Origin: Sulfuritalea sp.
Lineage (GTDB): Bacteria; Pseudomonadota; Gammaproteobacteria; Burkholderiales; Rhodocyclaceae
Direction of reading: 5' to 3'
Length of the DNA: 64,000 nucleotides
Assembly: GCA_016712985.1 (NCBI GenBank)
Contig: JADJQA010000043.1
Location: 9,029 to 73,028 of the forward strand
Part shown: in pieces, positions 24,907 to 34,497 of the stretch
Position numbering within the stretch: the first letter of the stretch is position 1
Layout of the letters: each line of letters begins with the position of its first letter
Translations under genes and position numbers: made by a program
The notes under the pieces: model-generated
Seen by the model: only the letters and a program-made list of their open reading frames with translations
Told to the model about the DNA's origin: nothing
Databases searched by the model: none

Positions 24907-26178
24907 TCACTCTCCCGCCGGACGGTGAAGCCGCACCATCTTGATCTTTCGATCCTGTGTTTGCACGATCTCCATCGGCACGCCTGCCACACGCACGCCG
25001 ATTCCCACCTCGGGGATGTCATGCAGGTGCTCGACAATCAGGCCGTTGAGCGTACGCGGACCATCGAGGGCAAATTCAAGTCCCAGCCGTCGATTGACAT
25101 CGCGCAATGCGGCGGCGCCATCCGCCAGCGCCGTGCCGTCCTCTTTCCAGCCCAGCGGCTGGCTGACATCTGCCTGGCTGGTGGTGAACTTCCCAACCAG
25201 TTCCTCGATGATGTCTTCCAGCGTGATCAGGCCCTGGATTTCGCCATATTCGTCCACCACCAGTCCCAGCGTCTGGCGATTCTCGCGGAAGAACTGCAAC
25301 TGCGTATATGCCAGCGTCGCCGACGGGATGTAGTACGGTTCGGCGAGGCAGGCGCGCAGACCGGCATGATCGATCTCGCCGCCGAAAGCCTCCGACAGCA
25401 GGCGCCGATGATGGGCCACCCCGACTACATTGCCGTGGTCGCCGTCGAAGACCACCACGCGCGTGTGGTAGCTGGTGGCAAGTTGGGCCTTGATCTCGGC
25501 CATCGGGGCGGCGATGTCGATCGCCTCGATCTCGCCGCGCGGGGCCATCAGGTCCTCGACCGTCACATGTTCCAGTTCGAACAGGTTGAGCAGTATGGAG
25601 CGGTGCTGCTTCGGAATGAAATGGCCGGATTCCAGTACCACCGCACGCAGTTCCTCCGGGGTCAGGTGGGACGACTCGTGCCCGGCTTTGGGTTGCAGAT
25701 GCAGCAAGCCCAGCAGCGGCTGAACGAACAGATTGACGAGCCAAACCACGGGATAGGCCACGCGCAACAAAGGCGTCAAAACATAACCGATGCGCAACGC
25801 CAACCAATCCGGATAGGTCGCTCCCGCTACCTTGGGCGTTATCTCGGAGAACACCAGCAGGCAGAACGTCACGAACAGAGCTCCCGCTTCAAGGGTCCAT
25901 TTCTCCTGACCGAACACCCGGAGCGCGATATTGCCGGTGAGCATGGCAGCGACGGAATTGACCAGTGTGTTGCCCAGCAGGATTACCCCCAGCAACTGAT
26001 CGGTTTTTCCCAGCAGAGCCACGGCGAGTCTTGCACCGCGATGGCCTTCCTGTGCCATGTGGCGAAGGCGGATGCGATTGGACGCCATCATCGCGGTTTC
26101 CGACATGGAAAAAAACGCAGAGCAGACCAGTAATACGGCGAGCCCGGCGAACTGAGTCGAAAGCGGTATCTCGTCCAT
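24907..26178 (-). CDS. CNNM/CBS/CorC-HlyC family transporter-like protein
   Basis: A 423-residue membrane protein with an N-terminal CNNM domain of about four membrane segments (residues 10-150), then a CBS pair (about 200-320, with MAPRGEIEAIDI and VVDEYGEIQGLITLEDIIEELVG) and a C-terminal CorC-HlyC transporter-associated domain. Homologues export Mg2+ or Co2+, or help maintain them. Its start overlaps the ypjD stop by one base, so the two are likely translated from one message. Confidence 0.88.
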   Translation of the reverse strand: MDEIPLSTQFAGLAVLLVCSAFFSMSETAMMASNRIRLRHMAQEGHRGARLAVALLGKTDQLLGVILLGNTLVNSVAAMLTGNIALRVFGQEKWTLEAGALFVTFCLLVFSEITPKVAGATYPDWLALRIGYVLTPLLRVAYPVVWLVNLFVQPLLGLLHLQPKAGHESSHLTPEELRAVVLESGHFIPKQHRSILLNLFELEHVTVEDLMAPRGEIEAIDIAAPMAEIKAQLATSYHTRVVVFDGDHGNVVGVAHHRRLLSEAFGGEIDHAGLRACLAEPYYIPSATLAYTQLQFFRENRQTLGLVVDEYGEIQGLITLEDIIEELVGKFTTSQADVSQPLGWKEDGTALADGAAALRDVNRRLGLEFALDGPRTLNGLIVEHLHDIPEVGIGVRVAGVPMEIVQTQDRKIKMVRLHRPAGE

Positions 26179-27002
26179 CAGCGGCCGAGTATGACCTCAA
26201 GCACGAAGCGACTGCCGACATAGGCCAGCAGCAACGCAACAAATCCCGCCAGCGTCCAGCGCAGTGCGACGCGGCCACGCCAACCTCGCAAGTGTCGGCC
26301 CGCCAGCAGCGCCGCGAAAATCAGCCAGGACAGAATCGCGAACACCGTCTTGTGGTTGAAGGATAGCGCCTTGCCGAACAGGGACTCGGAAAAGAACACG
26401 CCGGAAGCCAGGGTGAAGGTGAGCAGGACGAAAGCGACATGGATCAGGCGAAACAGCAGGGCTTCCATGGTCAACAGAGGCGGCAAGCTCGCCAGGATGG
26501 GCGGGATGCGGCCGCGATGCAGGCTCTTTTCGGCTGCCGCCATCAACAGGGCATGCAGGGCGGCCAGGGTAAACAGGCTGTAGGCCAGCATCGCGGTCAG
26601 AAAATGCAGGCGAAACGCCATCGAACCTGCGTTGGTCAGCTCATGGGCTTCTGGGAATAGCACCGGCAGCAAGGCGGCGACGGCCGCGGCCGGCAAGCCG
26701 AGAACCTGCAAACCCTCCATGCGGGCGTAGAAACTCTCGATCCAGTACAGGGCAATCGCCAGCCAAAGCATCACCGAGAGCGCTATGGCAAAGCCGAATC
26801 GCATGCTCTCGGCATCGAATATCGCTATGCGCAGACTGAGGGCATGCGCCGCCAGCGCCACCAGCAGCAGGCTGCGCTCGCCGAGCCTGAGCCCGCCTGC
26901 CGGTTGGACCAGCACCGGTCCGCGCCAGCGGGTGCGCCAAAGATGTACCGCCAGGCCGGCATACAGGGCCGCGGCCAGCAGATGCATTAAGATTGCAGGC
27001 AT
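26178..27002 (-). CDS. ypjD: CcsA/YpjD-type cytochrome c assembly membrane protein
   Basis: A 274-residue protein with about eight membrane segments and the CcsA-like core, with conserved histidines in FRLHFLTAMLAYSLF and FNHKTVFAILSWLIF that can ligate haem in relatives. In betaproteobacteria this gene normally stands divergent to ffh, as here. Its exact role is not settled; it is not the main ccm system, which is encoded at 37353-44413. Confidence 0.85.
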   Translation of the reverse strand: MPAILMHLLAAALYAGLAVHLWRTRWRGPVLVQPAGGLRLGERSLLLVALAAHALSLRIAIFDAESMRFGFAIALSVMLWLAIALYWIESFYARMEGLQVLGLPAAAVAALLPVLFPEAHELTNAGSMAFRLHFLTAMLAYSLFTLAALHALLMAAAEKSLHRGRIPPILASLPPLLTMEALLFRLIHVAFVLLTFTLASGVFFSESLFGKALSFNHKTVFAILSWLIFAALLAGRHLRGWRGRVALRWTLAGFVALLLAYVGSRFVLEVILGR

Positions 27003-27059
27003 TGGCGGAGTCTACACCAAGCCCCACTCTGTTTTTGCACCGGACATCCCCTTCCATTC

Positions 27060-28415
27060 ATGCTCGATAACCTCACCCAGCGTCTCGGCAACGTCGTCAA
27101 GAAACTGCGCGGCCAGGCCCGTATGACCGACGACAACATTTCCGAAATGCTGCGTGAAGTGCGGATGGCCCTGCTCGAAGCCGACGTCGCTCTGCCGGTG
27201 GTCAAGGAGTTCATTGCCCGCGTCAAGGAGAAGGCGCTCGGCCAGGAAGTCATCGCTTCGTTGACCCCCGGCCAGGCGCTGGTCGGCGTCGTGCATCGCG
27301 AACTTACCGAACTGATGGGCGGCGCCGGCGTCGGCCTGAATCTCGCCACCCAGCCGCCCGCGGTGATCCTGATGTCCGGCTTGCAGGGCGCAGGCAAGAC
27401 CACCACCACGGCCAAGCTCGGCAAGTGGCTCAAGGAGCGGCAGAAGAAAAAGGTGCTGACGGTAAGTTGCGACGTCTATCGGCCCGCCGCCATTGAACAA
27501 CTGAAAGCCGTTGCGGCCCAGGCCGGGGTCGACTTCTTCCCCTCCTCGGGCGAGCAAAAGCCCGCCGAAATTGCCGCCGCAGCCCTCGACTACGCCAAGC
27601 GGCACTACTACGACGTGATTTTTGTCGACACCGCCGGGCGCCTTGCGATCGACGCAGCGATGATGGCCGAGATCAAGGACCTGCATGCGTTGCTGAAACC
27701 CATCGAGACCTTGTTCGTGGTCGATGCGATGCTCGGCCAGGACGCCGTGAATACGGCGAAAGCCTTCAACGACGCGCTGCCGCTGACCGGCGTGATCCTG
27801 ACCAAACTGGATGGCGATTCGCGCGGCGGCGCGGCGCTGTCTGTGCGCCACATTACCGGCAAGCCGATCAAGTTTGCCGGCGTCGGCGAAAAGCTCAACG
27901 GCCTGGAGGAGTTCCATCCCGAGCGCATGGCGTCGCGCATCCTCGGCATGGGCGACATCCTCGGCCTGGTCGAGGATGCCCAGCGCGGCGTCGATCAGGA
28001 CAAGGCGCAGGAGTTCGTCAAGAAAATGAAGTCGGGCAAGGGCTTCGACTTGAACGACTTCAAGGACCAGATCGGCCAGATGAAGAAGATGGGGGGCATG
28101 TCCGCGATGCTCGAAAAGCTGCCGGCGCAGTTCAGCGCAATGGCGCAAAAAGCCGGTGGCGGCATGGAAGACAAGACGGTGCGACGCTTGGAGGGCATCA
28201 TCAATTCAATGACGCCGGGGGAGCGCAGCAAACCCGAAATCATCAAGGCCAACCGCAAGCGTCGCATCGCCACCGGGGCGGGGGTATCGGTGCAGGAGGT
28301 CAATCGCCTGCTGAATCAGTTCGAGCAGACGCAGAAAATGATGAAGCAGTTCTCCAAGGGGGGGATGGCGAAGATGATGCGGGGCATGAAGGGGATGTTG
28401 CCTGGCATGCGCTAA
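27060..28415 (+). CDS. ffh: Signal recognition particle protein
   Basis: GTPase that binds signal sequences on the ribosome and docks with FtsY for membrane insertion. The 451-residue protein has an N domain, a GTPase domain (G1 GLQGAGKT at residues 107-114, DTAGRL, TKLDGDSRGGAAL) and a methionine-rich M domain whose last 30 residues are Gly/Met/Lys-rich. Start is ATG 27060. The stop codon lies in the loop of a long hairpin (28391-28438). Confidence 0.97.
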   Translation: MLDNLTQRLGNVVKKLRGQARMTDDNISEMLREVRMALLEADVALPVVKEFIARVKEKALGQEVIASLTPGQALVGVVHRELTELMGGAGVGLNLATQPPAVILMSGLQGAGKTTTTAKLGKWLKERQKKKVLTVSCDVYRPAAIEQLKAVAAQAGVDFFPSSGEQKPAEIAAAALDYAKRHYYDVIFVDTAGRLAIDAAMMAEIKDLHALLKPIETLFVVDAMLGQDAVNTAKAFNDALPLTGVILTKLDGDSRGGAALSVRHITGKPIKFAGVGEKLNGLEEFHPERMASRILGMGDILGLVEDAQRGVDQDKAQEFVKKMKSGKGFDLNDFKDQIGQMKKMGGMSAMLEKLPAQFSAMAQKAGGGMEDKTVRRLEGIINSMTPGERSKPEIIKANRKRRIATGAGVSVQEVNRLLNQFEQTQKMMKQFSKGGMAKMMRGMKGMLPGMR

Positions 28416-28438
28416 GGCGCATGCTAGGCAACATCCCC
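28391..28438. repeat. 22-bp hairpin enclosing the ffh stop codon
   Basis: Arms 28391-28412 and 28417-28438 pair over 22 bases with only a G-U wobble, around a TAAG loop containing the ffh stop codon. Because the left arm encodes the last seven residues of Ffh, the palindrome is part of the gene. No T-run follows, so it is not a classic terminator; an mRNA 3'-end stabiliser is plausible. Confidence 0.7.
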
Positions 28439-28654
28439 TGAGGGGAACTGGTTCGCTTATCCCCCACAACCCCTGCCCCTGGCGAGAGGGTGACCAAACC
28501 GGTTGCTTGCCAGGCAAACGGTGTCGGGCTACGTGATTGATGGAATTGCTGAAATGAGTTTCGAGTCAAATCGGTAGAATCATCGGCAGCCATTGGTGCG
28601 GACAATGGCCCGTTGCTTTGCGCGCCGCTCACTACCTCCCGAAAGGAGACTGTC

Positions 28655-29111
28655 ATGCAACCGTCGAAATTCTTCACAGTTGTTTCCGTGGTAACGCTCG
28701 CTCTTGCCGTGCCGAGTGCGCATGCACAGGAGTCCGGACTTGTCGTCACCCCATCTGAAATGCAGTGGAAGCGCGGAGATGTACCTAGCCTCGAGTCCGT
28801 CCAGATAATTGGTGGCCAGTTCAAGCCGGGCCCTTACGTCGCAATGGTAAGTTCCTGCGAATTTCACTGTCAAACCGCACAGCCACCCCGAAGCAAGGCA
28901 GTATACGGTCATTTCCGGCACTTGGTACGTCGGCTGGGGCTCGACGTTCGACGAAAGCAGACTCAAGGCTCTTCCGCCCGGCAGTTTCTATACGGAACCA
29001 GCCAACGTGCCGCATTTCGTGCTCACGAAGGAGCCGGTGATCATTCAAGTCACTGGCAGCGGACCTTCGGCGACCAATTACACGGCACCGCCGCCCGCGC
29101 CGTCCAAGTAG
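28655..29111 (+). CDS. Secreted cupin-domain protein, frameshifted near 28849
   Basis: A small periplasmic beta-barrel protein of unknown activity. A signal peptide ending AHA is followed by VVTPSEMQWKRGDVPSL and IGGQFKPGPYVA in the first frame. From VPANFTVKPHSHPEARQYTV on, the second frame continues with ISGTWYVGWGSTFDESRLKA and ends GPSATNYTAPPPAPSK. The second part contains the cupin metal-site motif HSHPE and a PHFV histidine. Adding one A at 28849-28850 and one C at 28854-28855 (AAAG and CCC runs) would join the parts as VKFPANF. Corrected length is about 152 residues. Ribosome site AAAGGAG. It is convergent with the next gene. Confidence 0.75.
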
Positions 29112-29190
29112 CAGTCGACAGGCCGGCGCGGCCTTGGATCCGCGATAATTCCAAGTCCACGTCCGTGAATAACGGAAGTCGGGTAGAGGG

Positions 29191-30024
29191 TCAAGCGCTG
29201 CTCTTGTCAGTGGTGCCTGGCGGGCGTCGGTGGCGTCGGTGACGTCGTGTCCCCCTTGCGCTGCGTTTGGTCGAACGAGCGGCCGCCCAGCGAAAGTAGT
29301 CCAGCCCCAGCTTGGCCATGTATCCAAGAACAAAAAGGCCGGCCAGACCGAATAGCCATGGCTTTAGCTCCTCAATGAACTCTCGCCACAGGGCTGCAGC
29401 TACCAACTTGTCCTGCTCGGTCTGCGTGGCGGATCGAGGTCGATCCTGAGGCCCATAACTGTTGCCGAGCCTTTCCGCTGCCGCAGATTCGGTGGGGGCA
29501 CCATTGCCCGAATCTTTCGCGTTGTCAGATGAGGTCGGGTCGTTGAGTAACGAACCGCCACTCAGGCCAAGATCCGACTTGAGGCTTCGCACGGCTTCCG
29601 CAACGCCGGAGGCTTTCAGGTCTTCGTAGAGCGGACGAGCGGCTTCCTTGACCTCGTGGTCCAACGTCCAGTCCTGGTCTTTTGCCCCTTGCGGCGAACC
29701 GGTCGGTGCTTGTGTCTGGCCAGGTGACGGGATCAACGGTGGCTTGGATCGGCTACTGGGTGGTAGACCGTCCCTGCCGAACTGTTCTTGCGCCGGTTTG
29801 GCAACTGGTGCGTTGTCCTGTACGTCTGCGACTTCGCCGGAATAGGGTGCCGGGCTTCCAGGTGCGTCCGGCCACTTGCCAGCGGTGACAGAGTCGCCAG
29901 GGGTCTCCTCAGCGATCGGGCCACTGATCGGTGCGGCGCGAACAGGACCTCCTGTGCCGAGCATGCCGAGCACACCAATGACCAGCCAGGTTGTCTGTTT
30001 CAGACAAGCGATACGTACGCGCAT
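29191..30024 (-). CDS. Unrecognised secreted or membrane-anchored protein
   Basis: I do not recognise this 277-residue protein. Residues 1-30 look like a signal peptide. A long Pro/Ser/Gly/Gln-rich, probably disordered region runs to about residue 110 (for instance PSSRSKPPLIPSPGQTQAPT). A short helical part follows, then one membrane segment (about residues 224-243, LKPWLFGLAGLFVLGYMAKL) and a strongly basic tail rich in Arg and His. This suggests a protein with a large extracytoplasmic domain and a small cytoplasmic basic end. The gene is isolated between two convergent or unrelated genes. Confidence 0.6.
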   Translation of the reverse strand: MRVRIACLKQTTWLVIGVLGMLGTGGPVRAAPISGPIAEETPGDSVTAGKWPDAPGSPAPYSGEVADVQDNAPVAKPAQEQFGRDGLPPSSRSKPPLIPSPGQTQAPTGSPQGAKDQDWTLDHEVKEAARPLYEDLKASGVAEAVRSLKSDLGLSGGSLLNDPTSSDNAKDSGNGAPTESAAAERLGNSYGPQDRPRSATQTEQDKLVAAALWREFIEELKPWLFGLAGLFVLGYMAKLGLDYFRWAAARSTKRSARGTRRHRRHRRPPGTTDKSSA

Positions 30025-30329
30025 GACATTCTATTTCCTTGTGCGGATCCAGCAATGATTCGTAACGATGGCATCTGTGTCCCATGATGAGTCAAGCGCG
30101 TGACCAGGAACCATGTCGCGCTCCGCTACGCATCGCGGCCCAAGTGTCAGGCGTCCCGTTTTGTGAACGGAGTTTGCCGGATATGTTGGGCGTCTGCCTG
30201 AAAAAAACGGGATCGCCCTCAAGGAAGCGGGCGGAGCTCGTTTCGACGGGGTGTCGCTGCCAGTGCTTTGCCGGCCGGCACCGCGCAAGAGTCGGCGCTG
30301 GCAACACGGCGATTGGCTCAGCGCTGGGC
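30025..30329. other. Intergenic stretch, no gene seen
   Basis: 305 bases between two minus-strand genes. Open frames on both strands have no recognisable content. The region should hold the promoter of the unrecognised gene at 29191-30024; I see no convincing hexamer pair. Confidence 0.5.
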
Positions 30330-30944
30330 CTACCGCGGCCCGATGACCCGTGGCCCCCAGCCCCACTCCCTTTCCCATACCGCTCGCACCATGTTCGGAT
30401 ACTCGGGTTTGCCCAGGCTGCCGTTATAGCGGCCAAGTGCGCGATATAGATCGCCATTCTCGATGTCGAGATAGTGGCGCAGAATGGTGCAGCCGAAGCG
30501 CAGGTTGGTGCGCATGTGGAACAGGTTGCTTTCCTTGCTGCCGATCAGTCGCACCCAGAAGGGCATCACTTGCATGTAGCCGCGCGCGCCGGCGATGGAA
30601 ATCGCATATTTCTTGAAGCCACTTTCCACCTGGATCAGCCCAAGGACCATCTGCGGGTCGAGACCGGCGCGCTTGGCTTCGTAGTACACGGTCTTGAGGA
30701 AATCCAGGCGTGCCTCGCGGTCCGGCATGCGGCGGGTCAGGCGCGAGGACATCCCGCTCAGCCAGTCGACCTTTTCCTGGATGGATGGAAACTGCGGTTC
30801 GGGCGACGCGCGGTCAGCGATTGCCGCGTGCAACGCTGCCTGCACGCTGGCCGCCAGCGGTTCGTACTGCTGCGCCCCGGCCTGAACCGTCGTTGGGAAA
30901 AGCGCGACGGCAAGACTCAGCGCAAGGCTGGCGATCAGCCGCAC
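30330..30944 (-). CDS. Lytic transglycosylase, SLT domain
   Basis: Periplasmic enzyme cleaving the MurNAc-GlcNAc bond of peptidoglycan with formation of an anhydro product. From GTG 30944 it is 204 residues: signal peptide (residues 1-21), then the SLT fold with catalytic Glu in GLIQVESGF, followed by AGARGYMQVMPFW and the ALGRYNGSLGKPEY block. The start overlaps the proS stop by a few bases (proS ends LKQKLCG), which favours GTG 30944 over longer readings. Confidence 0.9.
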   Translation of the reverse strand: MRLIASLALSLAVALFPTTVQAGAQQYEPLAASVQAALHAAIADRASPEPQFPSIQEKVDWLSGMSSRLTRRMPDREARLDFLKTVYYEAKRAGLDPQMVLGLIQVESGFKKYAISIAGARGYMQVMPFWVRLIGSKESNLFHMRTNLRFGCTILRHYLDIENGDLYRALGRYNGSLGKPEYPNMVRAVWEREWGWGPRVIGPR

Positions 30945-32647
30945 AACTTCTGTTTGAGGAAGGCCACCATTCCGTTGGTGGCAATCATGCTTGGCTCGAT
31001 GTCGCTGCGGCCCTTGTATTCGAGCTTGCCTTCCTTGAGGCCGCGCTCGCCGACGACCACTCGATGCGGTATGCCGATCAGTTCCCAGTCGGCGAACATC
31101 GAGCCGGGACGTTCGTCGCGGTCGTCGAGGATGGCATCGATGCCGGTGGCGAGCAGTTCGGCGTGCAGCGCATTGGCTGCGGCACGGACGGCTTCCGACT
31201 TGGCGTAATTCATCGGCACCACCACTACGGCAAAGGGCGCGATGCCAACTGGGAAAACGATGCCGCGCTCGTCGTGGCCCTGCTCGATGGCGGCGCCGAC
31301 GATGCGCGAAACGCCGATCCCGTAGCAGCCCATTTCCATGACCTGGTCCTTGCCCTGCTCGTCGAGGAAGGTGCACTTCAGGGCCTCTGCATACTTGGTG
31401 CGCAACTGGAAGATGTGGCCGACTTCGATGCCGCGGCAAAGCTCGAGCGCACCCTTGCCGTCCGGCGACGGGTCGCCCTCGACCACGTTGCGGATGTCTG
31501 CCACGGTTCCGGGTTGCGGCAGGTCGCGACCGAAATTGACGCCGGTGAGATGGTGGCCCTCTTCGTTGGCCCCGCAGACCATGTCGCTCATGGCCGCGAC
31601 GCTGCGATCCGCCACGACGCGGCCGGAGAAACCCACCGCGCCGATGTAGCCGGCCTTGCAGCGGAGCGCCTCGACGATTTCCTCGTCGCGGGCGAAGCGG
31701 AATGCACCGATCACCTTTTGTGCCTTGATTTCATTCAGATCGTGATCGCCGCGCAGCAGGAGCAGGACGAACTCGCTGCCGCCTTTCTTCTCCGCCATCA
31801 GCGCGATGGCCTTGACGGTCTGCGTCAGCGGCAGGTCGAGCAAAGCCGCTACATCCTCGCATTTGGTCTTGCCCGGCGTGGCCTTTTTCTCCATGGTCGC
31901 CGTTCCATCAGCACCGACTCTTGCCGGAGCAACAGCTTCGGCCAGTTCAACGTTTGCCGCGTAATCCGACGTCGGGCAGAAGGCGATCGCGTCCTCACCC
32001 GAGTCTGCCAGCACATGGAACTCGTGCGAGCCGGTGCCGCCGATGGCGCCGGTATCCGCGGCCACCGCACGGAAGCGCATCCCGAGGCGAGTGAAAATGC
32101 GGCTATAGGTATCGAACATGTTGCGGTATTCGCGTTCCAGGTCGGCGTAGGAGGTGTGGAAGGAATACCCGTCCTTCATCAGGAACTCGCGCCCGCGCAT
32201 GACGCCGAAGCGCGGCCGGATCTCGTCGCGGAACTTGGTCTGGATCTGGTAGAAGTGGCGCGGCAACTGGCGGTAGCTCTTCACTTCGCGGCGCACCACG
32301 TCGGTGATGACCTCCTCGTGCGTCGGCCCGATCACGAAATCGCGCTGGTGGCGGTCCTTGAAGCGCAGCAGTTCAGGGCCGTACTTCGGACCGCGCCCGG
32401 ATTCTTCCCACAATTCAAAAGGTTGTACGGCCGGCATGAGCAGTTCGATGGCCCCGGCGCGATCCATTTCCTCGCGCACGATGTTCTCGACCTTGCGCAA
32501 CACGCGCAGCCCCATCGGCATCCAGGTATAGATGCCGCCGGCGAGGCGGCGGATCAGTCCGGCGCGCAGCATCAGCTTGTGACTGACGATCTCGGCGTCG
32601 GAGGGAGCTTCCTTGAGGGTGGCGACGAAGAATTGGCTGGCGCGCAT
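30935..32647 (-). CDS. proS: Prolyl-tRNA synthetase (bacterial type)
   Basis: Charges tRNA-Pro. The 570-residue protein has the class II motifs (motif 2 RDEIRPRFGVMRGREFLMKD), the bacterial editing insertion between motifs 2 and 3 (about residues 225-385) and a C-terminal anticodon-binding domain. It begins MRASQFFVATLKEAPSDAE, the common start of this family. It overlaps the transglycosylase and is transcribed divergently from rppH. Confidence 0.96.
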   Translation of the reverse strand: MRASQFFVATLKEAPSDAEIVSHKLMLRAGLIRRLAGGIYTWMPMGLRVLRKVENIVREEMDRAGAIELLMPAVQPFELWEESGRGPKYGPELLRFKDRHQRDFVIGPTHEEVITDVVRREVKSYRQLPRHFYQIQTKFRDEIRPRFGVMRGREFLMKDGYSFHTSYADLEREYRNMFDTYSRIFTRLGMRFRAVAADTGAIGGTGSHEFHVLADSGEDAIAFCPTSDYAANVELAEAVAPARVGADGTATMEKKATPGKTKCEDVAALLDLPLTQTVKAIALMAEKKGGSEFVLLLLRGDHDLNEIKAQKVIGAFRFARDEEIVEALRCKAGYIGAVGFSGRVVADRSVAAMSDMVCGANEEGHHLTGVNFGRDLPQPGTVADIRNVVEGDPSPDGKGALELCRGIEVGHIFQLRTKYAEALKCTFLDEQGKDQVMEMGCYGIGVSRIVGAAIEQGHDERGIVFPVGIAPFAVVVVPMNYAKSEAVRAAANALHAELLATGIDAILDDRDERPGSMFADWELIGIPHRVVVGERGLKEGKLEYKGRSDIEPSMIATNGMVAFLKQKLCG

Positions 32648-32778
32648 GGCTGGAGGGCGGAAAACGGGAAAGCCTGCATTTTACCTTCGCCGGGAATTTG
32701 CAAGTACGGCAGATGCGGCTTTCCAGCGGGGCGCGATTGTGAAAGAATGGACGCCAATCAATCATTGGAATACGCATC

Positions 32779-33306
32779 ATGCTCGATCGTGAAGGCTTTC
32801 GCCCGAACGTCGGCATCGTCCTGGTCAACAGTCGCAACGAGGTGTTTTGGGGCAAACGCATACGTGAACATTCCTGGCAGTTTCCGCAGGGGGGCATCAA
32901 GAAGGGCGAAACGCCCGAGCAGGCGATGCTGCGGGAACTGGAGGAAGAGACCGGCCTCAAGCCCGAACATGTGCGGATCATTGGCCGCACGCGCGACTGG
33001 TTGCGCTACGAGGTGCCGAAGCACTGGGTTCGCCGCGAATGGCGAAGCACCTACAGGGGGCAGAAACAGATCTGGTTTCTGCTGCGCCTGATCGGCCGCG
33101 ATAGCGACGTCAGCCTGCGCGCCAGCGAACATCCGGAATTCGATGCCTGGCGCTGGAACAGCTACTGGGTGCCGCTGGGCAACGTGATCGAATTCAAGAG
33201 GGGCGTCTATGAGGCGGCCCTGCTCGAACTGGCGCGCCTGTTGTTTCTGCATCCTGACGAGCGCATACCGCGCTGGGAAAGCGACATTGTGGATAACCCG
33301 AAATGA
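32779..33306 (+). CDS. rppH: RNA pyrophosphohydrolase
   Basis: Nudix hydrolase that converts the 5' triphosphate of mRNA to a monophosphate and so starts RNase E-dependent decay. The Nudix box spans residues 38-60 with all key residues (Gly38, Glu44, Arg52-Glu53, Glu56-Glu57, Gly59), and the start MLDREGFRPNVGIVL is the RppH standard. The 175-residue length matches. Its last four bases overlap the CNP1-like gene (ATGA). Confidence 0.95.
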   Translation: MLDREGFRPNVGIVLVNSRNEVFWGKRIREHSWQFPQGGIKKGETPEQAMLRELEEETGLKPEHVRIIGRTRDWLRYEVPKHWVRREWRSTYRGQKQIWFLLRLIGRDSDVSLRASEHPEFDAWRWNSYWVPLGNVIEFKRGVYEAALLELARLLFLHPDERIPRWESDIVDNPK

Positions 33307-33848
33307 AGCGCTGGCCGGGTGCACTGCTGGCGGGGGTGGTCGCAACTGTGGCGGCGCAAACCCTGAATTGCCATGCTTTCGGCGAGCCCGACAGCTATCC
33401 GGGTGATCAGGAAGAAAAGTCCTGGCAGGAACTGGAAATCGAGCCGCCGGCGTTTCCCAAGGAGGAAAACCTCCTCGAGTTCTACGTCAGTCCCGTGGCG
33501 ACCAACAAGTACTTCATTGACGCCAGCACGCTGGCGGTCGGCACGGACGGGGTAGTGCGCTACGTGCTGGTCGTGAAGACCTCGGGCGGTGCGACCAACG
33601 TCAGCTTCGAGGGCATCCGTTGCAAGGAGACCGCCTGGAAACATTACGCCACGGGTCGCAGCGACAGCGCCACGTGGACCAAGTCGCGCGCCGCCCGCAT
33701 CGACTGGCGAGCGATCGAGAACAAGCCCGTCAACCGCCACCATGCCGCTTTGAACCGCGACTTGTTTTGTCCATTAGGGAATGCCATCATGACGGCGGAC
33801 GAAGGGCGCAATGCCTTGCGGCTGGGGAAGCATCCGAATGCAATCTGA
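33303..33848 (+). CDS. CNP1-like family secreted protein
   Basis: A 181-residue protein with an N-terminal signal peptide (cleavage near residue 26) and the CNP1-like domain, of unknown function, seen mostly in betaproteobacteria. Recognisable blocks are WQELEIEPPAFPKEENLLEF, FIDASTLAVGTDGVVRYVLV and FEGIRCKETAWKHYA. The overlap with rppH suggests cotranscription. The family was named from Neisseria cryptic neisserial protein 1. Confidence 0.85.
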   Translation: MKRWPGALLAGVVATVAAQTLNCHAFGEPDSYPGDQEEKSWQELEIEPPAFPKEENLLEFYVSPVATNKYFIDASTLAVGTDGVVRYVLVVKTSGGATNVSFEGIRCKETAWKHYATGRSDSATWTKSRAARIDWRAIENKPVNRHHAALNRDLFCPLGNAIMTADEGRNALRLGKHPNAI

Positions 33849-33864
33849 CCTCAGGGAGATCGCG

Positions 33865-34485
33865 TTGATCGACTCCATCATTCCGGAATTCGACAAGGCG
33901 CTGCGGGCCGTCTTCGCTGCCGCCCCGACCCGTCGCCCGATGCCCGGCCAGGATCTGCCCGAGGCCGAGATGAGCGACGACGAGAAGCGCCACGTCGCTG
34001 CGCTGATGCGGGTCAACCACTGCGGCGAGATCTGCGCCCAGGCACTCTATCAAGGCCAGGCGCTGATCTCGCGCGATCCGGCGGTCAGGCGCGAACTGGA
34101 TCAGGCGGCGTGGGAAGAAACCGAGCACCTCAACTGGACCGAGCGACGTATCGCCGAACTGGGCGGCCGCAAGAGCGTGCTCAATCCGCTGTGGTATGCC
34201 GGTTCATTGGCGATCGGAATGTTCGCCGGAAAGTGCGGTGATGCCTGGAGCCTGGGTTTTCTGGCCGAAACCGAGCGCCAGGTGGAAGGGCACCTGGAGA
34301 GCCACAAGGCCAGCCTGCCGGCACAGGACGGCAAGTCGTGGGAAGTGCTGGAACAGATGAAAAGCGACGAGAGCCGCCACGCTGAGACGGCGCGTCAGTA
34401 TGGTGCGCGGGAGCTGCCGCTACCGGTCAAGTGGGCCATGAAGCTTTCGTCGAAGGTGATGACGAAGCTTTCGTATCTCGCCTGA
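33865..34485 (+). CDS. coq7: Demethoxyubiquinol hydroxylase, Coq7 family
   Basis: Di-iron monooxygenase inserting the last hydroxyl of ubiquinone in O2-dependent synthesis. Two ligand-bearing motifs are visible: MRVNHCGEICAQ with EETEHLNWT, and ETERQVEGHLESH with DESRHAETA, making the Glu/His set of the family. I choose TTG 33865 because it has the ribosome site AGGGAG and begins IDSIIPEFDKAL, the family start; ATG 33838 would add nine residues and is an alternative. Length about 206 residues. It follows the CNP1-like gene after 16 bases. Confidence 0.9.
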   Translation: MIDSIIPEFDKALRAVFAAAPTRRPMPGQDLPEAEMSDDEKRHVAALMRVNHCGEICAQALYQGQALISRDPAVRRELDQAAWEETEHLNWTERRIAELGGRKSVLNPLWYAGSLAIGMFAGKCGDAWSLGFLAETERQVEGHLESHKASLPAQDGKSWEVLEQMKSDESRHAETARQYGARELPLPVKWAMKLSSKVMTKLSYLA

Positions 34486-34497
34486 AGGAAACAGGCG

